A DNA stretch of 64,000 nt, taken from positions 6,696,001 through 6,760,000 of the forward strand of contig NZ_CP139447.1 of the NCBI RefSeq assembly GCF_047121295.1, given 5' to 3'. The position numbers were made by a program, and so were the translations under genes. The notes beneath the pieces are model-generated. The model saw only the letters and a list, made by a program, of their open reading frames with translations. It was not told where the DNA came from and ran no database searches. This stretch comes from Longispora sp047121295. Lineage in GTDB: Bacteria > Actinomycetota > Actinomycetes > Mycobacteriales > Micromonosporaceae. Positions 39,805 through 48,430 of the stretch are shown piece by piece (within the stretch, counting starts at the first letter, position 1; each line of letters begins with the position of its first letter).

Positions 39805-40857
39805 CTAGCGTTCCAGCAGCCGGCGGCCGGCCTCCGCGCACGCCCGCAGCGTCGCCCCCGCCACCTCCGGCGTGCTCCCCGCCAGCCCGCACGCCGGGGT
39901 CACCACCACCTGCCCCGGCAGGTCCGCCGGTCGCAGGCCCAGCTTGTTCCACAGGTCCTCGATCCGGTCCGCCGCCGCCTTGGCCGAGGCCCGGCCGAGC
40001 GCCGGGGCGGCGCCCGCGAGCAGCCCGAAGCCGTTGTCCAGTGCCTCGCCGAGCGGGTCGATGTCGCCGAGCAGCGCCAGGTCCAGGGCGACGCCGACCG
40101 CCCCGGCGGTCCGGAGCAGCGCGACCGGCACGTCCGGGGCGCAGCAGTGCACGACGACCGGCGCGCCGACGCCGGCGATCAGCCGGGCCAGCGCCTCGGT
40201 CGCGTCCGGCACGTGCACGGCGGGGAAGACCCCGAGCCCCGATTCGGTACCGATGTGCCCCGCCAGCACCGCCGGCAACGACGGCTCGTCGAGCTGGAGG
40301 AGCACGTCCGCGCCCGGCACCCGCGCGGACACGGCCGCCACGTGCTGGCGCAGGCCCTCGGTGAGCGAGTCGACCAGGTCCCGGACCGCGCCCCGGTCCC
40401 GGAGCACCGCCCCGCCGATCGGCAGCTGGAGGCTGGCGGCCAGGGTCCACGGGCCGGCGGCCTGAAGCTTCAGCGGGCCGGCGTACCCCTCGGCGGCGTC
40501 GGTGAGCGCGTCGAGGTCGCGGGCCCACAGGTCGGCGGTGCGCCGGGCGTCCTTGCCGGGGCGGCCGGTGAGCTGCCAGCGGGCCGCGTACAGCTCGACG
40601 GGCATGTCCACGAGCAGCCCCATGGTGCGGCCGAGCATGTCGGCGCCAGGGCCGCGCGCGGGGAGTTCGGGCAGGTAGGGCAGCGGCAGCTCGAAGGCGA
40701 CGCCGAGCGCGTCGGCCGGCGCCGTGCCGGGGTGCGAGCCGATCCCGGTGGCCGACCCGGGAGCCCAGGGCAGCCCCGGTGTCGCGGATTCGTGGCGTGC
40801 GTCGTCGTCCGGTCGGGAGGCGAATCCCTCTTCGGGGCGGGGCGTCGCCGTGGTCAC
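39805..40857 (-). CDS. MetE C-terminal-like methionine synthase
   Basis: The 350-residue protein resembles the C-terminal catalytic half of cobalamin-independent methionine synthase or related UROD-superfamily methyltransferases. Zinc-ligand-like residues are in VVHCCAPDVP (His-Cys) and TPACGLAG (Cys). The N-terminal MetE domain is absent, so it may use a small corrinoid or other methyl donor rather than polyglutamyl folate. GTG overlaps the mnmA stop by 4 nt. It is the third gene of iscS-mnmA-(this). Confidence 0.75.
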   Translation of the reverse strand: MTTATPRPEEGFASRPDDDARHESATPGLPWAPGSATGIGSHPGTAPADALGVAFELPLPYLPELPARGPGADMLGRTMGLLVDMPVELYAARWQLTGRPGKDARRTADLWARDLDALTDAAEGYAGPLKLQAAGPWTLAASLQLPIGGAVLRDRGAVRDLVDSLTEGLRQHVAAVSARVPGADVLLQLDEPSLPAVLAGHIGTESGLGVFPAVHVPDATEALARLIAGVGAPVVVHCCAPDVPVALLRTAGAVGVALDLALLGDIDPLGEALDNGFGLLAGAAPALGRASAKAAADRIEDLWNKLGLRPADLPGQVVVTPACGLAGSTPEVAGATLRACAEAGRRLLER

Positions 40858-41921
40858 CGGGCGCCCGTGATCGTCGCCGAGCCGAGCACGACGTCGCCGG
40901 CCGGGTCCGGTCGGTAGACCACGATCGCCTGGCCGGCGGCGACGCCGGTGGCGGGTTGGGCGAGCACTGCGGTGAGGGTCGAACCATCGGTGGTCACAGT
41001 CGCAGGGTAGACCTCCCCGTGCGCGCGGAGCTGCACCTCGAACGGCCCCTCGACCGGCGCGTGCCACACGGCCCGGTCGGCGAGCACGGTCCGCACCTCC
41101 AGGGCCGAGCGCGGCCCCACGGTGACGGTGTTGGTGACCGGGGTGATGGACAGCACGTAGCGCGGCTTGCCGTCGGGTGCCGGCCGGCCGATGGACAGGC
41201 CCTTGCGCTGGCCGACCGTGTACGCGTACGCCCCGTCGTGCGCGCCGACCACCTCGCCGGTCAGCGAGTCGACGATGTCGCCGGGGGCGGAGCCCAGCCG
41301 GGCGGCCAGGAAACCGCGGGTGTCTCCGTCGGCGATGAAGCAGATGTCGTGGCTGTCGGGCTTGTCGGCGACGGCCAGGTCCCGGGCGGCGGCGAGGTCG
41401 CGCACGTCGGCCTTGGTGTGCGGGCCGAGCGGGAACACCGACCGGTCGAGCTGGTGCCGGTTGAGGACGGCGAGGACGTAGGACTGGTCCTTCGCCGCGT
41501 CCACCGACCGGCGCAGCAGCCCATCGGAGCCGAGCCGCGCGTGGTGGCCGGTGACGACGGCGTCGAAGCCGAGGGCGAGGGCCCGCTCCAGTACCGCGTG
41601 AAATTTGATCTTCTCGTTGCACCGCAGGCACGGGTTGGGCGTCCGCCCCGCCGCGTACTCCGCGACGAAGTCGTCGACGACGTCCTCCTGGAACTCCTCG
41701 ACCATGTCCCACACGTAGAACGGGATGCCGATCACGTCAGCGGCCCGGCGGGCGTCGCGGGAGTCCTCCAGGGTGCAGCAGCCGCGCGCCCCGGACCGGA
41801 AGGTCTGCGGGTTCTTCGCCAGGGCCAGGTGCACGCCGGTCACGTCGTGGCCGGCCTCGACCGCCAGGGCGGCGGCGACCGCCGAGTCGACCCCGCCGGA
41901 CATCGCAGCCAGAACACGCAT
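40854..41921 (-). CDS. mnmA: tRNA 2-thiouridylase MnmA
   Basis: The 355-residue enzyme thiolates U34 of Lys, Glu and Gln tRNAs with ATP and sulfur passed from a cysteine desulfurase. The PP-loop SGGVDS is at residues 8-13; catalytic Cys98 (NPCLRCN) and Cys194 (HDICFI) are present. It follows iscS by 33 nt. TAACCT 7 nt before the ATG suggests an additional leaderless promoter. Confidence 0.95.
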   Translation of the reverse strand: MRVLAAMSGGVDSAVAAALAVEAGHDVTGVHLALAKNPQTFRSGARGCCTLEDSRDARRAADVIGIPFYVWDMVEEFQEDVVDDFVAEYAAGRTPNPCLRCNEKIKFHAVLERALALGFDAVVTGHHARLGSDGLLRRSVDAAKDQSYVLAVLNRHQLDRSVFPLGPHTKADVRDLAAARDLAVADKPDSHDICFIADGDTRGFLAARLGSAPGDIVDSLTGEVVGAHDGAYAYTVGQRKGLSIGRPAPDGKPRYVLSITPVTNTVTVGPRSALEVRTVLADRAVWHAPVEGPFEVQLRAHGEVYPATVTTDGSTLTAVLAQPATGVAAGQAIVVYRPDPAGDVVLGSATITGAR

Positions 41922-41954
41922 GACGTTCAGGTTACCCGGGGCCGGCGAGGCAGC

Positions 41955-43109
41955 TCAGCGCCGGATCTTCCCCGCCCGCCGCGCGCGCTCCACCGCTGTC
42001 GGCAACGCCGCCACCAGGGCGTCGATGTCCGTTTTCGTCGAGCCGTGCCCGAGGGAGAACCGCAGCGAGGACCGGGCCCGGGCGCTGTCGGCGCCCATCG
42101 CCATCAGCACGTGCGAGGGCTGGGCCACCCCCGCCGAGCACGCGGAACCGGTGGAGCACTCGATGCCCTGGGCGTCGAGCAGCATCAGCAGGGCGTCGCC
42201 CTCGCAGCCGGGGAAGGAGAAGTGCACGTTCGCGGGCAGCCGGTCGGCCGGGTCGCCGTTGAGCAGGGCGCACGGCACGGCGTCGCGGATCCGGTCGATC
42301 ATCTCGTCGCGGAGCACGGCCAGCTCGGTGGCGAAGATCTCCTGCCGGGCCCCGGCGAGCTCGACGGCCCGGGCGAACGCGACGATCCCGGCCACGTCCA
42401 GCGTGCCGGACCGCACGTCGCGCTCCTGGCCGCCGCCGTGCAGCAGCGGGGTGCACTGGACGTCCCGGTCGAGGAGCAGCGCGCCGACGCCGGTGGGGCC
42501 GCCGAGCTTGTGGCCGGTGAGGGTGAGCGCGGCCGCGCCGCTGGCGGTGAAGTCGACGGGCAGCTGCCCGATGGCCTGGACGGCGTCGGTGTGCAGGGGC
42601 ACGCCGGCCGCGCGGGCGACGGCGGCCAGCTCCGCGACAGGCTGCACGGTGCCGACCTCGTTGTTCGCCCACATCACCGTGGCGAGCGCCACGTCCGGGC
42701 CGAGGGCGGCTTCGAGCGCCTCGGGGTGTACCCGGCCCAGCCCGTCCACGTCCAGCCACGTGACCTCGGCGCCCTCGTGCCGCTCGAGCCATTCGACGGC
42801 GTCGATGACGGCCTTGTGCTCGACGGCGCTGGCCAGCACCCGGGTGTGACCCTGGTCACGTCGACCCCAGTAGATGCCCTTGACCGCGAGGTTGTCGCTC
42901 TCGGTGCCCCCGGCGGTGAACACGACCTCGCCGGGGCGGGCGCCGAGGACGGCGGCGACCCGCTCGCGGGACTCCTCCACCAGCCTGCGGGCCTTGCGGC
43001 CCGAACAGTGCAGGGAGGAGGCGTTGCCCCCGGCGGTGGCTGCGGCGATGTACGCCTCCAGGACCTCCGGCAGCATGGGGGAGGTCGCGGCGTGATCGAG
43101 ATAAACCAT
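41955..43109 (-). CDS. iscS: Cysteine desulfurase
   Basis: The 384-residue PLP enzyme removes sulfur from cysteine as an enzyme persulfide. Lys201 in LTGHKLGGPTG binds PLP, and the active Cys324 is in STGSACSAG; N-terminal YLDHAATSP is standard. It is next to mnmA, its expected sulfur acceptor. TAGGCT (43123-43118), overlapping the stop of the upstream ACT-GNAT gene, is 8 nt before the ATG and could give a leaderless transcript. Confidence 0.93.
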   Translation of the reverse strand: MVYLDHAATSPMLPEVLEAYIAAATAGGNASSLHCSGRKARRLVEESRERVAAVLGARPGEVVFTAGGTESDNLAVKGIYWGRRDQGHTRVLASAVEHKAVIDAVEWLERHEGAEVTWLDVDGLGRVHPEALEAALGPDVALATVMWANNEVGTVQPVAELAAVARAAGVPLHTDAVQAIGQLPVDFTASGAAALTLTGHKLGGPTGVGALLLDRDVQCTPLLHGGGQERDVRSGTLDVAGIVAFARAVELAGARQEIFATELAVLRDEMIDRIRDAVPCALLNGDPADRLPANVHFSFPGCEGDALLMLLDAQGIECSTGSACSAGVAQPSHVLMAMGADSARARSSLRFSLGHGSTKTDIDALVAALPTAVERARRAGKIRR

Positions 43110-43120
43110 TGCCGCTCAGC

Positions 43121-44122
43121 CTAGCGGGCGGCGGCCCTCCCCCGCGCGAGTCCCATTCTGGCCTCGACCACGGAGCCGCCATAGGCCAGCGTCGCGCCGT
43201 GCGCCAGGAGGAGCCGGCGCATCCGGACGTTGTCGGCGAGCAGGCTGGCCCGGAGTTCGGCGAGGCCCCGGTCGCGGGCGTCGGCGACCAGCAGCCCGAC
43301 GAGCGAACGGCCCAGGCCGCGCTCCTGCCAGCCGTCCTCGACCAGCACCGCGAGCTCGGCGACCCCCGGCTCCGGCGTGTACGCGAGGTGCGCCAGCGCC
43401 ACGGCCCGCTGCCCGGCCTGCACGAGGTACGTCACGCCCCACGCCGGGTCGCAGAACGCCCGCCACATGTGCCCGGTGAGTTGCCGGCGGGCGACGAAGT
43501 ACCGGGCGCGCCGGGTCTCGGCCGTGCACCGCCGGTGCAGGGCCTGCACCTCGGTCAGGTCGTCGGGGTGCAGCAGCCGGACGGGCAGCCGGGTGCCGTC
43601 GCCGAGGGACACCGTCTCCCGCGAGGCCGTGCCGTCGAGCAGCAGCAGCCGGACGAACGCCTCGGCCCTGGCCGCCTCCGTGAGCGTGAACGGCAGCCGC
43701 CGGGTGAGCCCGACGTGCCGGGCCGGCCCGATCGGCACCACCAGGTCCGCCTCCTCGCCCTCGGCGAGCCAGCGGGCGGCGTCGGCGCGGAGGAGTTCCA
43801 TCAGCAGGTCGGGCAGGTTGCGCTGTTCGGCGCCGATCCGGCCGGCGAGCAGCAGCGCCCGGGTGGGCTCGTCGACGAGGTCGCGGCGGGTGGCCGGGAC
43901 CGTGACCACGCCCCGGCCGCCGGCGATCCGCAGCGCGGTGCCGACGGCCTCGCCGGACACGCCGGGCGGGGTCTCGACGATGAACTCGTCCACGACCCCC
44001 GCCGCGTCGACCTGCACGGTCAGGGTGAGGATGTTGCCGCCGACGTCGGCGAGCGCGCGGGACAGGGCCGCGAGCCGGCCGGGCCGGTCATCCACCTCGG
44101 TGCGGATCCGCCAGAGACTCAC
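43121..44122 (-). CDS. ACT-GNAT fusion protein
   Basis: The 333-residue protein starts with an ACT domain (residues 1-70, WRIRTEVDDRPGRLAALSRALADVGGNI) and ends with a GNAT acetyltransferase domain (about 180-325; ERGLGRSLVGLLVADARDRG is the acetyl-CoA loop). An amino acid probably controls the acetyltransferase; related actinobacterial fusions exist. The GTG overlaps the stop of the upstream 26-codon mini-cistron by 4 nt, and GAGGTG within that mini-cistron is its Shine-Dalgarno sequence. Confidence 0.85.
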   Translation of the reverse strand: MSLWRIRTEVDDRPGRLAALSRALADVGGNILTLTVQVDAAGVVDEFIVETPPGVSGEAVGTALRIAGGRGVVTVPATRRDLVDEPTRALLLAGRIGAEQRNLPDLLMELLRADAARWLAEGEEADLVVPIGPARHVGLTRRLPFTLTEAARAEAFVRLLLLDGTASRETVSLGDGTRLPVRLLHPDDLTEVQALHRRCTAETRRARYFVARRQLTGHMWRAFCDPAWGVTYLVQAGQRAVALAHLAYTPEPGVAELAVLVEDGWQERGLGRSLVGLLVADARDRGLAELRASLLADNVRMRRLLLAHGATLAYGGSVVEARMGLARGRAAAR

Positions 44123-44199
44123 CCGCTCACCTCGCTCCGCTCGATGGGCACGCGCGCCCGGACTCCTGAGCTGCCGATTCGCTCGCTACGCTCGCTCAT
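44119..44199 (-). CDS. 26-codon 'MSERS' mini-cistron before the ACT-GNAT gene
   Basis: The ORF begins MSERSERIGSS and ends IERSEVSG; its TGA overlaps the next GTG as GTGA. The Ser-Glu-Val codons contain GAGGTG, 5 nt before the downstream start. A related 23-codon ORF is at 52737-52808. I infer it is translated to couple or boost the downstream gene; it could also be only the repeat from which the Shine-Dalgarno sequence derives. Confidence 0.5.
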   Translation of the reverse strand: MSERSERIGSSGVRARVPIERSEVSG

Positions 44200-44262
44200 G
44201 ACTTCACAATGCGGGCAAAGTGTTTCCGGCGCGCTACAGACGGGTGAGATCGCCGTTGCGGA

Positions 44263-44892
44263 TCACAACCGGGACAGCCAGGCATGCTCCGGGTGCACCC
44301 GGCCGAGCCAGCCGGCCAGCCGGGCGCGCCGGTCGGGGCCGAGCAGCGGCAGTACCCCGTCGAAGTCCTTCTGGTCTTTGTCCCGGACGTTGCGGGCCTT
44401 GAAGAGCAGCACCAGCTCGGGGATCAGGTAGGGGATCCCGTCGCCGCTCAGGGCGATGATCTCCGGGTACGGCAGCGTGATCGCCGGATCGCGTCGGCAC
44501 ACCCACCTCCCGCCGTCGTGCGGCTCGCGGAACACGTCCAGGTGGAACAGCCCGGTGGCGGGGTCGCTCAGCCAGGTCTGGTGCGCCTCCGGGTGCCCGG
44601 CGAGGACGTCGTAGTCGAAGAGCCGGCGGTCGGCGGGGATCTCCCAGGTGTAGCCGGGCAGCGCCGCGCGGATCTCCGGGAAGGACGCGCGCGGCACGGC
44701 GATCTCCAGGTCCTCGTGCTCCCGGGTCACCTCGCCCCGGAATAGGTCCAGCGCCCACCCGGCGGCCACGTACCAGGGCGCCGCCACCCCCGCCAGCCGC
44801 TCGGCCGCCTCCGTCGGGGTCCATCCCCGCCAGCGCTCGTCGCATTCCTCGTGACTGATCGGGGTGCCGCCCTCGGGAAGGTCCATGGGCAC
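44263..44892 (-). CDS. Nucleotidyltransferase-like protein (aminoglycoside ANT type)
   Basis: The 209-residue protein resembles aminoglycoside-2''-adenylyltransferase-type nucleotidyltransferases: WYVAAGWALDLFRGEVTREHEDLEIAV (about 40-66) gives the usual [GW]xALDLxxG...R.H.DLEI pattern, with Glu in place of one Asp of the expected DxD. It may modify a small molecule, but resistance activity is not shown. A GTG at 44892 and an ATG two codons on are both possible starts. Confidence 0.7.
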   Translation of the reverse strand: MPMDLPEGGTPISHEECDERWRGWTPTEAAERLAGVAAPWYVAAGWALDLFRGEVTREHEDLEIAVPRASFPEIRAALPGYTWEIPADRRLFDYDVLAGHPEAHQTWLSDPATGLFHLDVFREPHDGGRWVCRRDPAITLPYPEIIALSGDGIPYLIPELVLLFKARNVRDKDQKDFDGVLPLLGPDRRARLAGWLGRVHPEHAWLSRL

Positions 44893-44927
44893 AGCTCTAC
44901 CCGACCGGCCCCGCGAGCGGAAACGCT

Positions 44928-45218
44928 TTAGAACTCGCGACTCTCCACGGTCTCGGCGACCCAGCCGTGCGCGGGGCCCTTCATGGTGGCCCTGGCCTGG
45001 GGTTGCAGCCAGAGTTCGCGCAGCCGGAGCAGGAACTTCTTCGCCTCGTCCCGGGTGTCGAAGTCCAGGTCGAGCAGGATGTGGTCCGGCTCGTCGATGG
45101 GCCGGAGGATCCGGAACCGCCGGACCCCGGACGCCTGGCGCCCCAGCGGGTCGGTGTCGAACAGCACCTTCCAGGCGTCGAAGTCCTGGACCTGGTGCTC
45201 CACGTGAACTGTGGTCAT
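44928..45218 (-). CDS. Small dimeric alpha/beta-barrel protein (ABM/cyclase-like)
   Basis: The 96-residue protein has the strand-helix pattern of antibiotic-biosynthesis-monooxygenase/dimeric ferredoxin-like proteins (HVEHQVQDFDAWKVLFD..., PDHILLDLDFDTRDEAKKFL). Function unknown. It is 35 nt upstream of the nucleotidyltransferase-like gene, so the two are probably cotranscribed. Confidence 0.65.
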   Translation of the reverse strand: MTTVHVEHQVQDFDAWKVLFDTDPLGRQASGVRRFRILRPIDEPDHILLDLDFDTRDEAKKFLLRLRELWLQPQARATMKGPAHGWVAETVESREF

Positions 45219-45271
45219 GCCCTGATCGTCACATCGTCCGGTCGTCGGTACCCGGCAAACGCCCGAAACGA

Positions 45272-45302
45272 CGGATGGCCGGGGAAGCTCCCCGGCCATC
45301 CG
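45272..45302 (-). terminator. etfA terminator
   Basis: A perfect 13-bp stem CGGATGGCCGGGG with CCCCGGCCATCCG and a 5-nt loop, followed by TCGTTTCG on the minus strand. Confidence 0.8.
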
Positions 45303-45314
45303 CGCGTCAGAGCG

Positions 45315-46277
45315 TCACGAACGGCGCTTGCGGATCTCCTCGCCGGCCTGCGGGACGACCTTGTGCAGGTCGCCCACGATGCCGAAGTCCGCGAGCTCGA
45401 AGATCGGCGCCTCGGCGTCCTTGTTCACCGCGACGATCGTCTTCGAGGTCTGCATGCCGGCCCGGTGCTGGATCGCGCCGGAGATGCCCAGCGCGACGTA
45501 CAGCTGCGGGGAGACCGTCTTGCCGGTCTGGCCCACCTGGAAGGCGTGCGGGTAGAAGCCCGAGTCGGTCGCGGCGCGCGAGGCGCCCACGGCGGCACCG
45601 AGCAGGTCGGCGAAGTCCTCGACGACCTTGAAGTTCTCGGCGGAGCCCACGCCCCGGCCACCGGAGACGACGATCGACGCCTCGGTGAGCTCCGGGCGGG
45701 AGCCCTTGGCCTCGATCTTGCGCTCCAGCACCTTGGCGCCCAGGGCACCGGCATCCACCGTGGTGTCGACCGGGGTCAGGGTGCCCGCGCCCGCGGCGGC
45801 CTCGGGGGTCAGCGAGTTCGGCCGCAGGGTGACCAGCGGCAGGCCCTTCGTGACCTGGGAGTCCACGATCGTGGAACCGGCGAACACCACCTGCTGGGCG
45901 GTGCCGTCGGCGGCCAGGCCGACCACGTCGGTGAGGATGCCGTTGTCCAGCTTGACCGCGAGGCGGGCGGCGATCTCCTTGCCCTCCTGGGTCGAGCCGA
46001 TCAGCACGGCGGCCGGGGCCACCTCGCCGACCAGGCGGGCCAGAACCGTGGCCTTCGGGGCCACCAGGTGGCCGTCGATCTCGGCGCTCTCGGCGACGTA
46101 GATCTTCTCCGCGCCGTATTCGGCGAGCTTGCCGGCCAGCGCCTCGGCCGTGCCGGGCGCGCCGAGCACGACGGCCGACGGGGTGCCCAGGGTGCGGGCG
46201 AGCGTCAGCAGCTCGAGGGTGACCTTCTTGACGCCGGTCGCGGCCGAGCCATCGACGACGACGAGTACCTCAGTCAT
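45315..46277 (-). CDS. etfA: Electron transfer flavoprotein alpha subunit
   Basis: The 320-residue FAD-binding subunit carries electrons from acyl-CoA and other dehydrogenases to the quinone pool via ETF dehydrogenase. The C-terminal FAD domain is clear: VSGGRGVGSAENF, GASRAATDSG, QVGQTGKTVSPQLYVALGISGAIQH. It lies 19 nt after etfB; AAGGA precedes the ATG. Confidence 0.95.
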   Translation of the reverse strand: MTEVLVVVDGSAATGVKKVTLELLTLARTLGTPSAVVLGAPGTAEALAGKLAEYGAEKIYVAESAEIDGHLVAPKATVLARLVGEVAPAAVLIGSTQEGKEIAARLAVKLDNGILTDVVGLAADGTAQQVVFAGSTIVDSQVTKGLPLVTLRPNSLTPEAAAGAGTLTPVDTTVDAGALGAKVLERKIEAKGSRPELTEASIVVSGGRGVGSAENFKVVEDFADLLGAAVGASRAATDSGFYPHAFQVGQTGKTVSPQLYVALGISGAIQHRAGMQTSKTIVAVNKDAEAPIFELADFGIVGDLHKVVPQAGEEIRKRRS

Positions 46278-46296
46278 CTTTTTCCTTCTCCCCGGC

Positions 46297-47079
46297 TCAG
46301 ACGAACTTCTCGGCGGTCAGGTACGTCACGAGGTCCACGCCGCCGTTGCCGGCGTCCTCGACCTTGGTGCCGCCCGTGCGCGCGGGCCGCTTGGTGCTGG
46401 ACAGCACCTTGCTGGTCGCGCCGGCCAGGCCGACCTCGTCCGCCGAGATGCCCAGGTCCGCCAGGGACAGGGTGCTCACCGGCTTCTTCTTGGCGGCCAT
46501 GATGCCCTTGAACGACGGGTACCGGGGCTCGTTGATCGTGTCCCAGACGCTGACGATGGCCGGGCCGGTGGCCTGCACGACCTCGTACCCCTCGTCGGTC
46601 TGCCGCTCGGCGGTCAGGGTCGAGCCCTCGACCGTGAGCTTGCGGGCCCCGGTCAGCGCCGGGAGCCCCAGCCGCTCGGCGAGCATGTGCGGCATGAGCT
46701 GGGTCCGACCGTCGGTCGACTCCGCGCCGCAGATGACCAGGTCGAACTCCAGGGTCTTCAGGGCCGCCGCGAGCACCTTCGACGTGCCGAGCGCGCACGA
46801 GCCGTGCAGCGCGTCGTCCACGACGTGCACCGCGCCGTCCGGGCCCATGGACAGGGCCTTGCGGATGGCCTCGGTGGCGCTGTCGGGGCCCATCGTCAGG
46901 AGGGTCACCTCGGACCCGCCGTTCGCCTCGGCGATCTTCAGCGCCTCTTCGATGGCGTATTCATCCATCTCGTTGATGACGTTGCTCGCCGACGCGCGGT
47001 CGACGGTTGCGTCGTCAGCGCGCAAGTTGCGCTCGGAGCCGGAATCCGGCACCTGCTTCACAAGTACGACAATCTTCAT
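46297..47079 (-). CDS. etfB: Electron transfer flavoprotein beta subunit
   Basis: The 260-residue partner of EtfA; binds AMP in the ETF heterodimer. KIVVLVKQVPDSG at the N terminus, DEYAIEEALKIAE, and VICGAESTDGRTQLMPHMLAERL are ETF-beta signatures. AGGAGG lies 12 nt before the ATG. A palindromic operator-like site is at 47193-47219 in its upstream region. Elsewhere in actinobacteria etfBA often sits next to iscS, as here. Confidence 0.95.
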   Translation of the reverse strand: MKIVVLVKQVPDSGSERNLRADDATVDRASASNVINEMDEYAIEEALKIAEANGGSEVTLLTMGPDSATEAIRKALSMGPDGAVHVVDDALHGSCALGTSKVLAAALKTLEFDLVICGAESTDGRTQLMPHMLAERLGLPALTGARKLTVEGSTLTAERQTDEGYEVVQATGPAIVSVWDTINEPRYPSFKGIMAAKKKPVSTLSLADLGISADEVGLAGATSKVLSSTKRPARTGGTKVEDAGNGGVDLVTYLTAEKFV

Positions 47080-47192
47080 CGCCGGACACGACCTCCTGCT
47101 GAACGAGCGTTAAGCTCCGGTATGACGTGAGCCTTTCGCGCACAGCGATCCGGGTCAACCCGCGCCGCTGTGTGCTTGGCCACCGCCCATGT

Positions 47193-47219
47193 TACTAGCC
47201 AGTAGCTAGCAGTCTAGTA
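47193..47219. promoter_or_regulatory. Palindromic site upstream of etfB
   Basis: TACTAG (47193-47198) and CTAGTA (47214-47219) are inverted, with CCAGTAGCTAGCAGT between. It is 114 nt upstream of etfB and may be an operator, possibly for a TetR-family regulator of fatty acid or electron-transfer genes; that is inference. Confidence 0.4.
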
Positions 47220-47343
47220 GATGTCTTGTGGATCTCACTCTGCCAGGCGTTCCGGCCAGGCATGATGTGGGTGACGCAAAGTACACGATAGTGGCGTCAC
47301 ATCCCTCCTCCGCGCACGTCTTGAGCCCAGGAGGTGTCCAGCG

Positions 47344-47496
47344 ATGACAAAACAGCCCGAAGTCGCGCCCGAACCCACCGAGGAGCACCACCCGCAGCCG
47401 CCCCCCGACGACCACCTGTGCACCTGCGGCAAGCTCCGCGAGGAGTGCCTGCGGGACCGGCTGCGGGACATGTTCACGATCCCCCCGACGAACTAG
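47344..47496 (+). CDS. 50-residue protein with CxC...C motif
   Basis: The ORF starts MTKQPEVAPEP, continues with an acidic Pro/His-rich part, and ends with HLCTCGKLREECL and a basic helix. AGGAGGTG (47329-47336) is 7 nt upstream, an excellent ribosome binding site. Three Cys and a His suggest metal binding. Its TAG shares CTAG (47493-47496) with the stop of the convergent GNAT gene. No homology can be claimed. Confidence 0.65.
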   Translation: MTKQPEVAPEPTEEHHPQPPPDDHLCTCGKLREECLRDRLRDMFTIPPTN

Positions 47497-48389
47497 ACCG
47501 GCCGGCGAAGCTCCACGTCGACGCCGACGACCCGGCCGCCGAGCCCCCTGAACAGGGCGTTCGAGCCGGTGTTCGCGGCGTCGACCTCGCAGGCGACCTC
47601 CGGGACGCCCCGGGCGTGCAGGGCGCGGAAGGCCGCGCCGACGAGGGCCTTCGCAAGACCCCTTTTCCGGTACCCGGGGAGCACGCCGACCATGCCGAGC
47701 CGGGGCACCGGGCGGGGGCCGTTCCAGACCCGCACGAGGCCGACGAGGTCACGCTCGACTCCGGCGTCTAGGCCGGTCCCGGCTCCCGCACGCGTCCCGG
47801 CTCCCGGGGCGGCCACGGCTCCCGGGCCGGCCACGGTCTTCGGCGTGGCCACGGCGACCAGGTAGGCCTCCGGGTCGAAGAACGGCGAGTCCCAGGTCTC
47901 CTCGCGGAACCACACCGGGTCCGGCCGCCAACCGTCCGCGCCCGGCACGTCCTCGCGCAGCGCGCAGTCCAGCGCCATCAGCTCGATCCCCACCTCGGCG
48001 GCGCTGACCAGCGCGATCCCGGCCGGCACCGGCGCGTCGAACACCGACACCGGCACCAGATACCGGTACTCGCGGCGCTCCACCACGAAGCCCTCGAACA
48101 ACCCGACCTCGTCGTCCGGCACGGTCACGTACACCTCGCCGGGGACCGTCGCCGCCAGCGGGGCGTAGGCGTCCGGGCGGGTCGGGCCGAAGTACAGGGT
48201 GTGCCGGCCGTCGGGGCGCCGCCACGGGTGCAGGGCCCCGACGACGCCGTCGCCGTCCCACGCGAGCCAGGTGTCGCGCTCCTCGCTGTGGTACTCCTCG
48301 ATCATGGCGCGCAGCTCCGCGACCGGCTCCCCGGTCCACGCCGCCAGCGCCGGGTACTCGCCATCGAACTTCGTCACCCGCAACGTCAT
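47493..48389 (-). CDS. GNAT acetyltransferase with low-complexity insert
   Basis: The 298-residue protein has a GNAT domain at the C terminus (VPRLGMVGVLPGYRKRGLAKALVGAAF is the acetyl-CoA loop, about 235-262) and a second, weaker N-terminal half. Between them is an Ala/Gly/Pro insert of about 25 residues. Its -10-like TAACCT lies 7 nt before the ATG (leaderless). Substrate unknown. Confidence 0.8.
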   Translation of the reverse strand: MTLRVTKFDGEYPALAAWTGEPVAELRAMIEEYHSEERDTWLAWDGDGVVGALHPWRRPDGRHTLYFGPTRPDAYAPLAATVPGEVYVTVPDDEVGLFEGFVVERREYRYLVPVSVFDAPVPAGIALVSAAEVGIELMALDCALREDVPGADGWRPDPVWFREETWDSPFFDPEAYLVAVATPKTVAGPGAVAAPGAGTRAGAGTGLDAGVERDLVGLVRVWNGPRPVPRLGMVGVLPGYRKRGLAKALVGAAFRALHARGVPEVACEVDAANTGSNALFRGLGGRVVGVDVELRRPV

Positions 48390-48430
48390 GCGCCGCAGGT
48401 TAGCGGGCCGGGGCCGGCCGGGCGACGGGA

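Noticed and set aside
40779..43124. 781-codon open frame opposite iscS-mnmA
   Set aside because: Low-complexity Gly/Ala/Arg shadow; the minus strand encodes three clear enzymes.
47206..47415. 69-codon minus-strand frame
   Set aside because: Antisense to the 50-residue gene, which has the better ribosome site.
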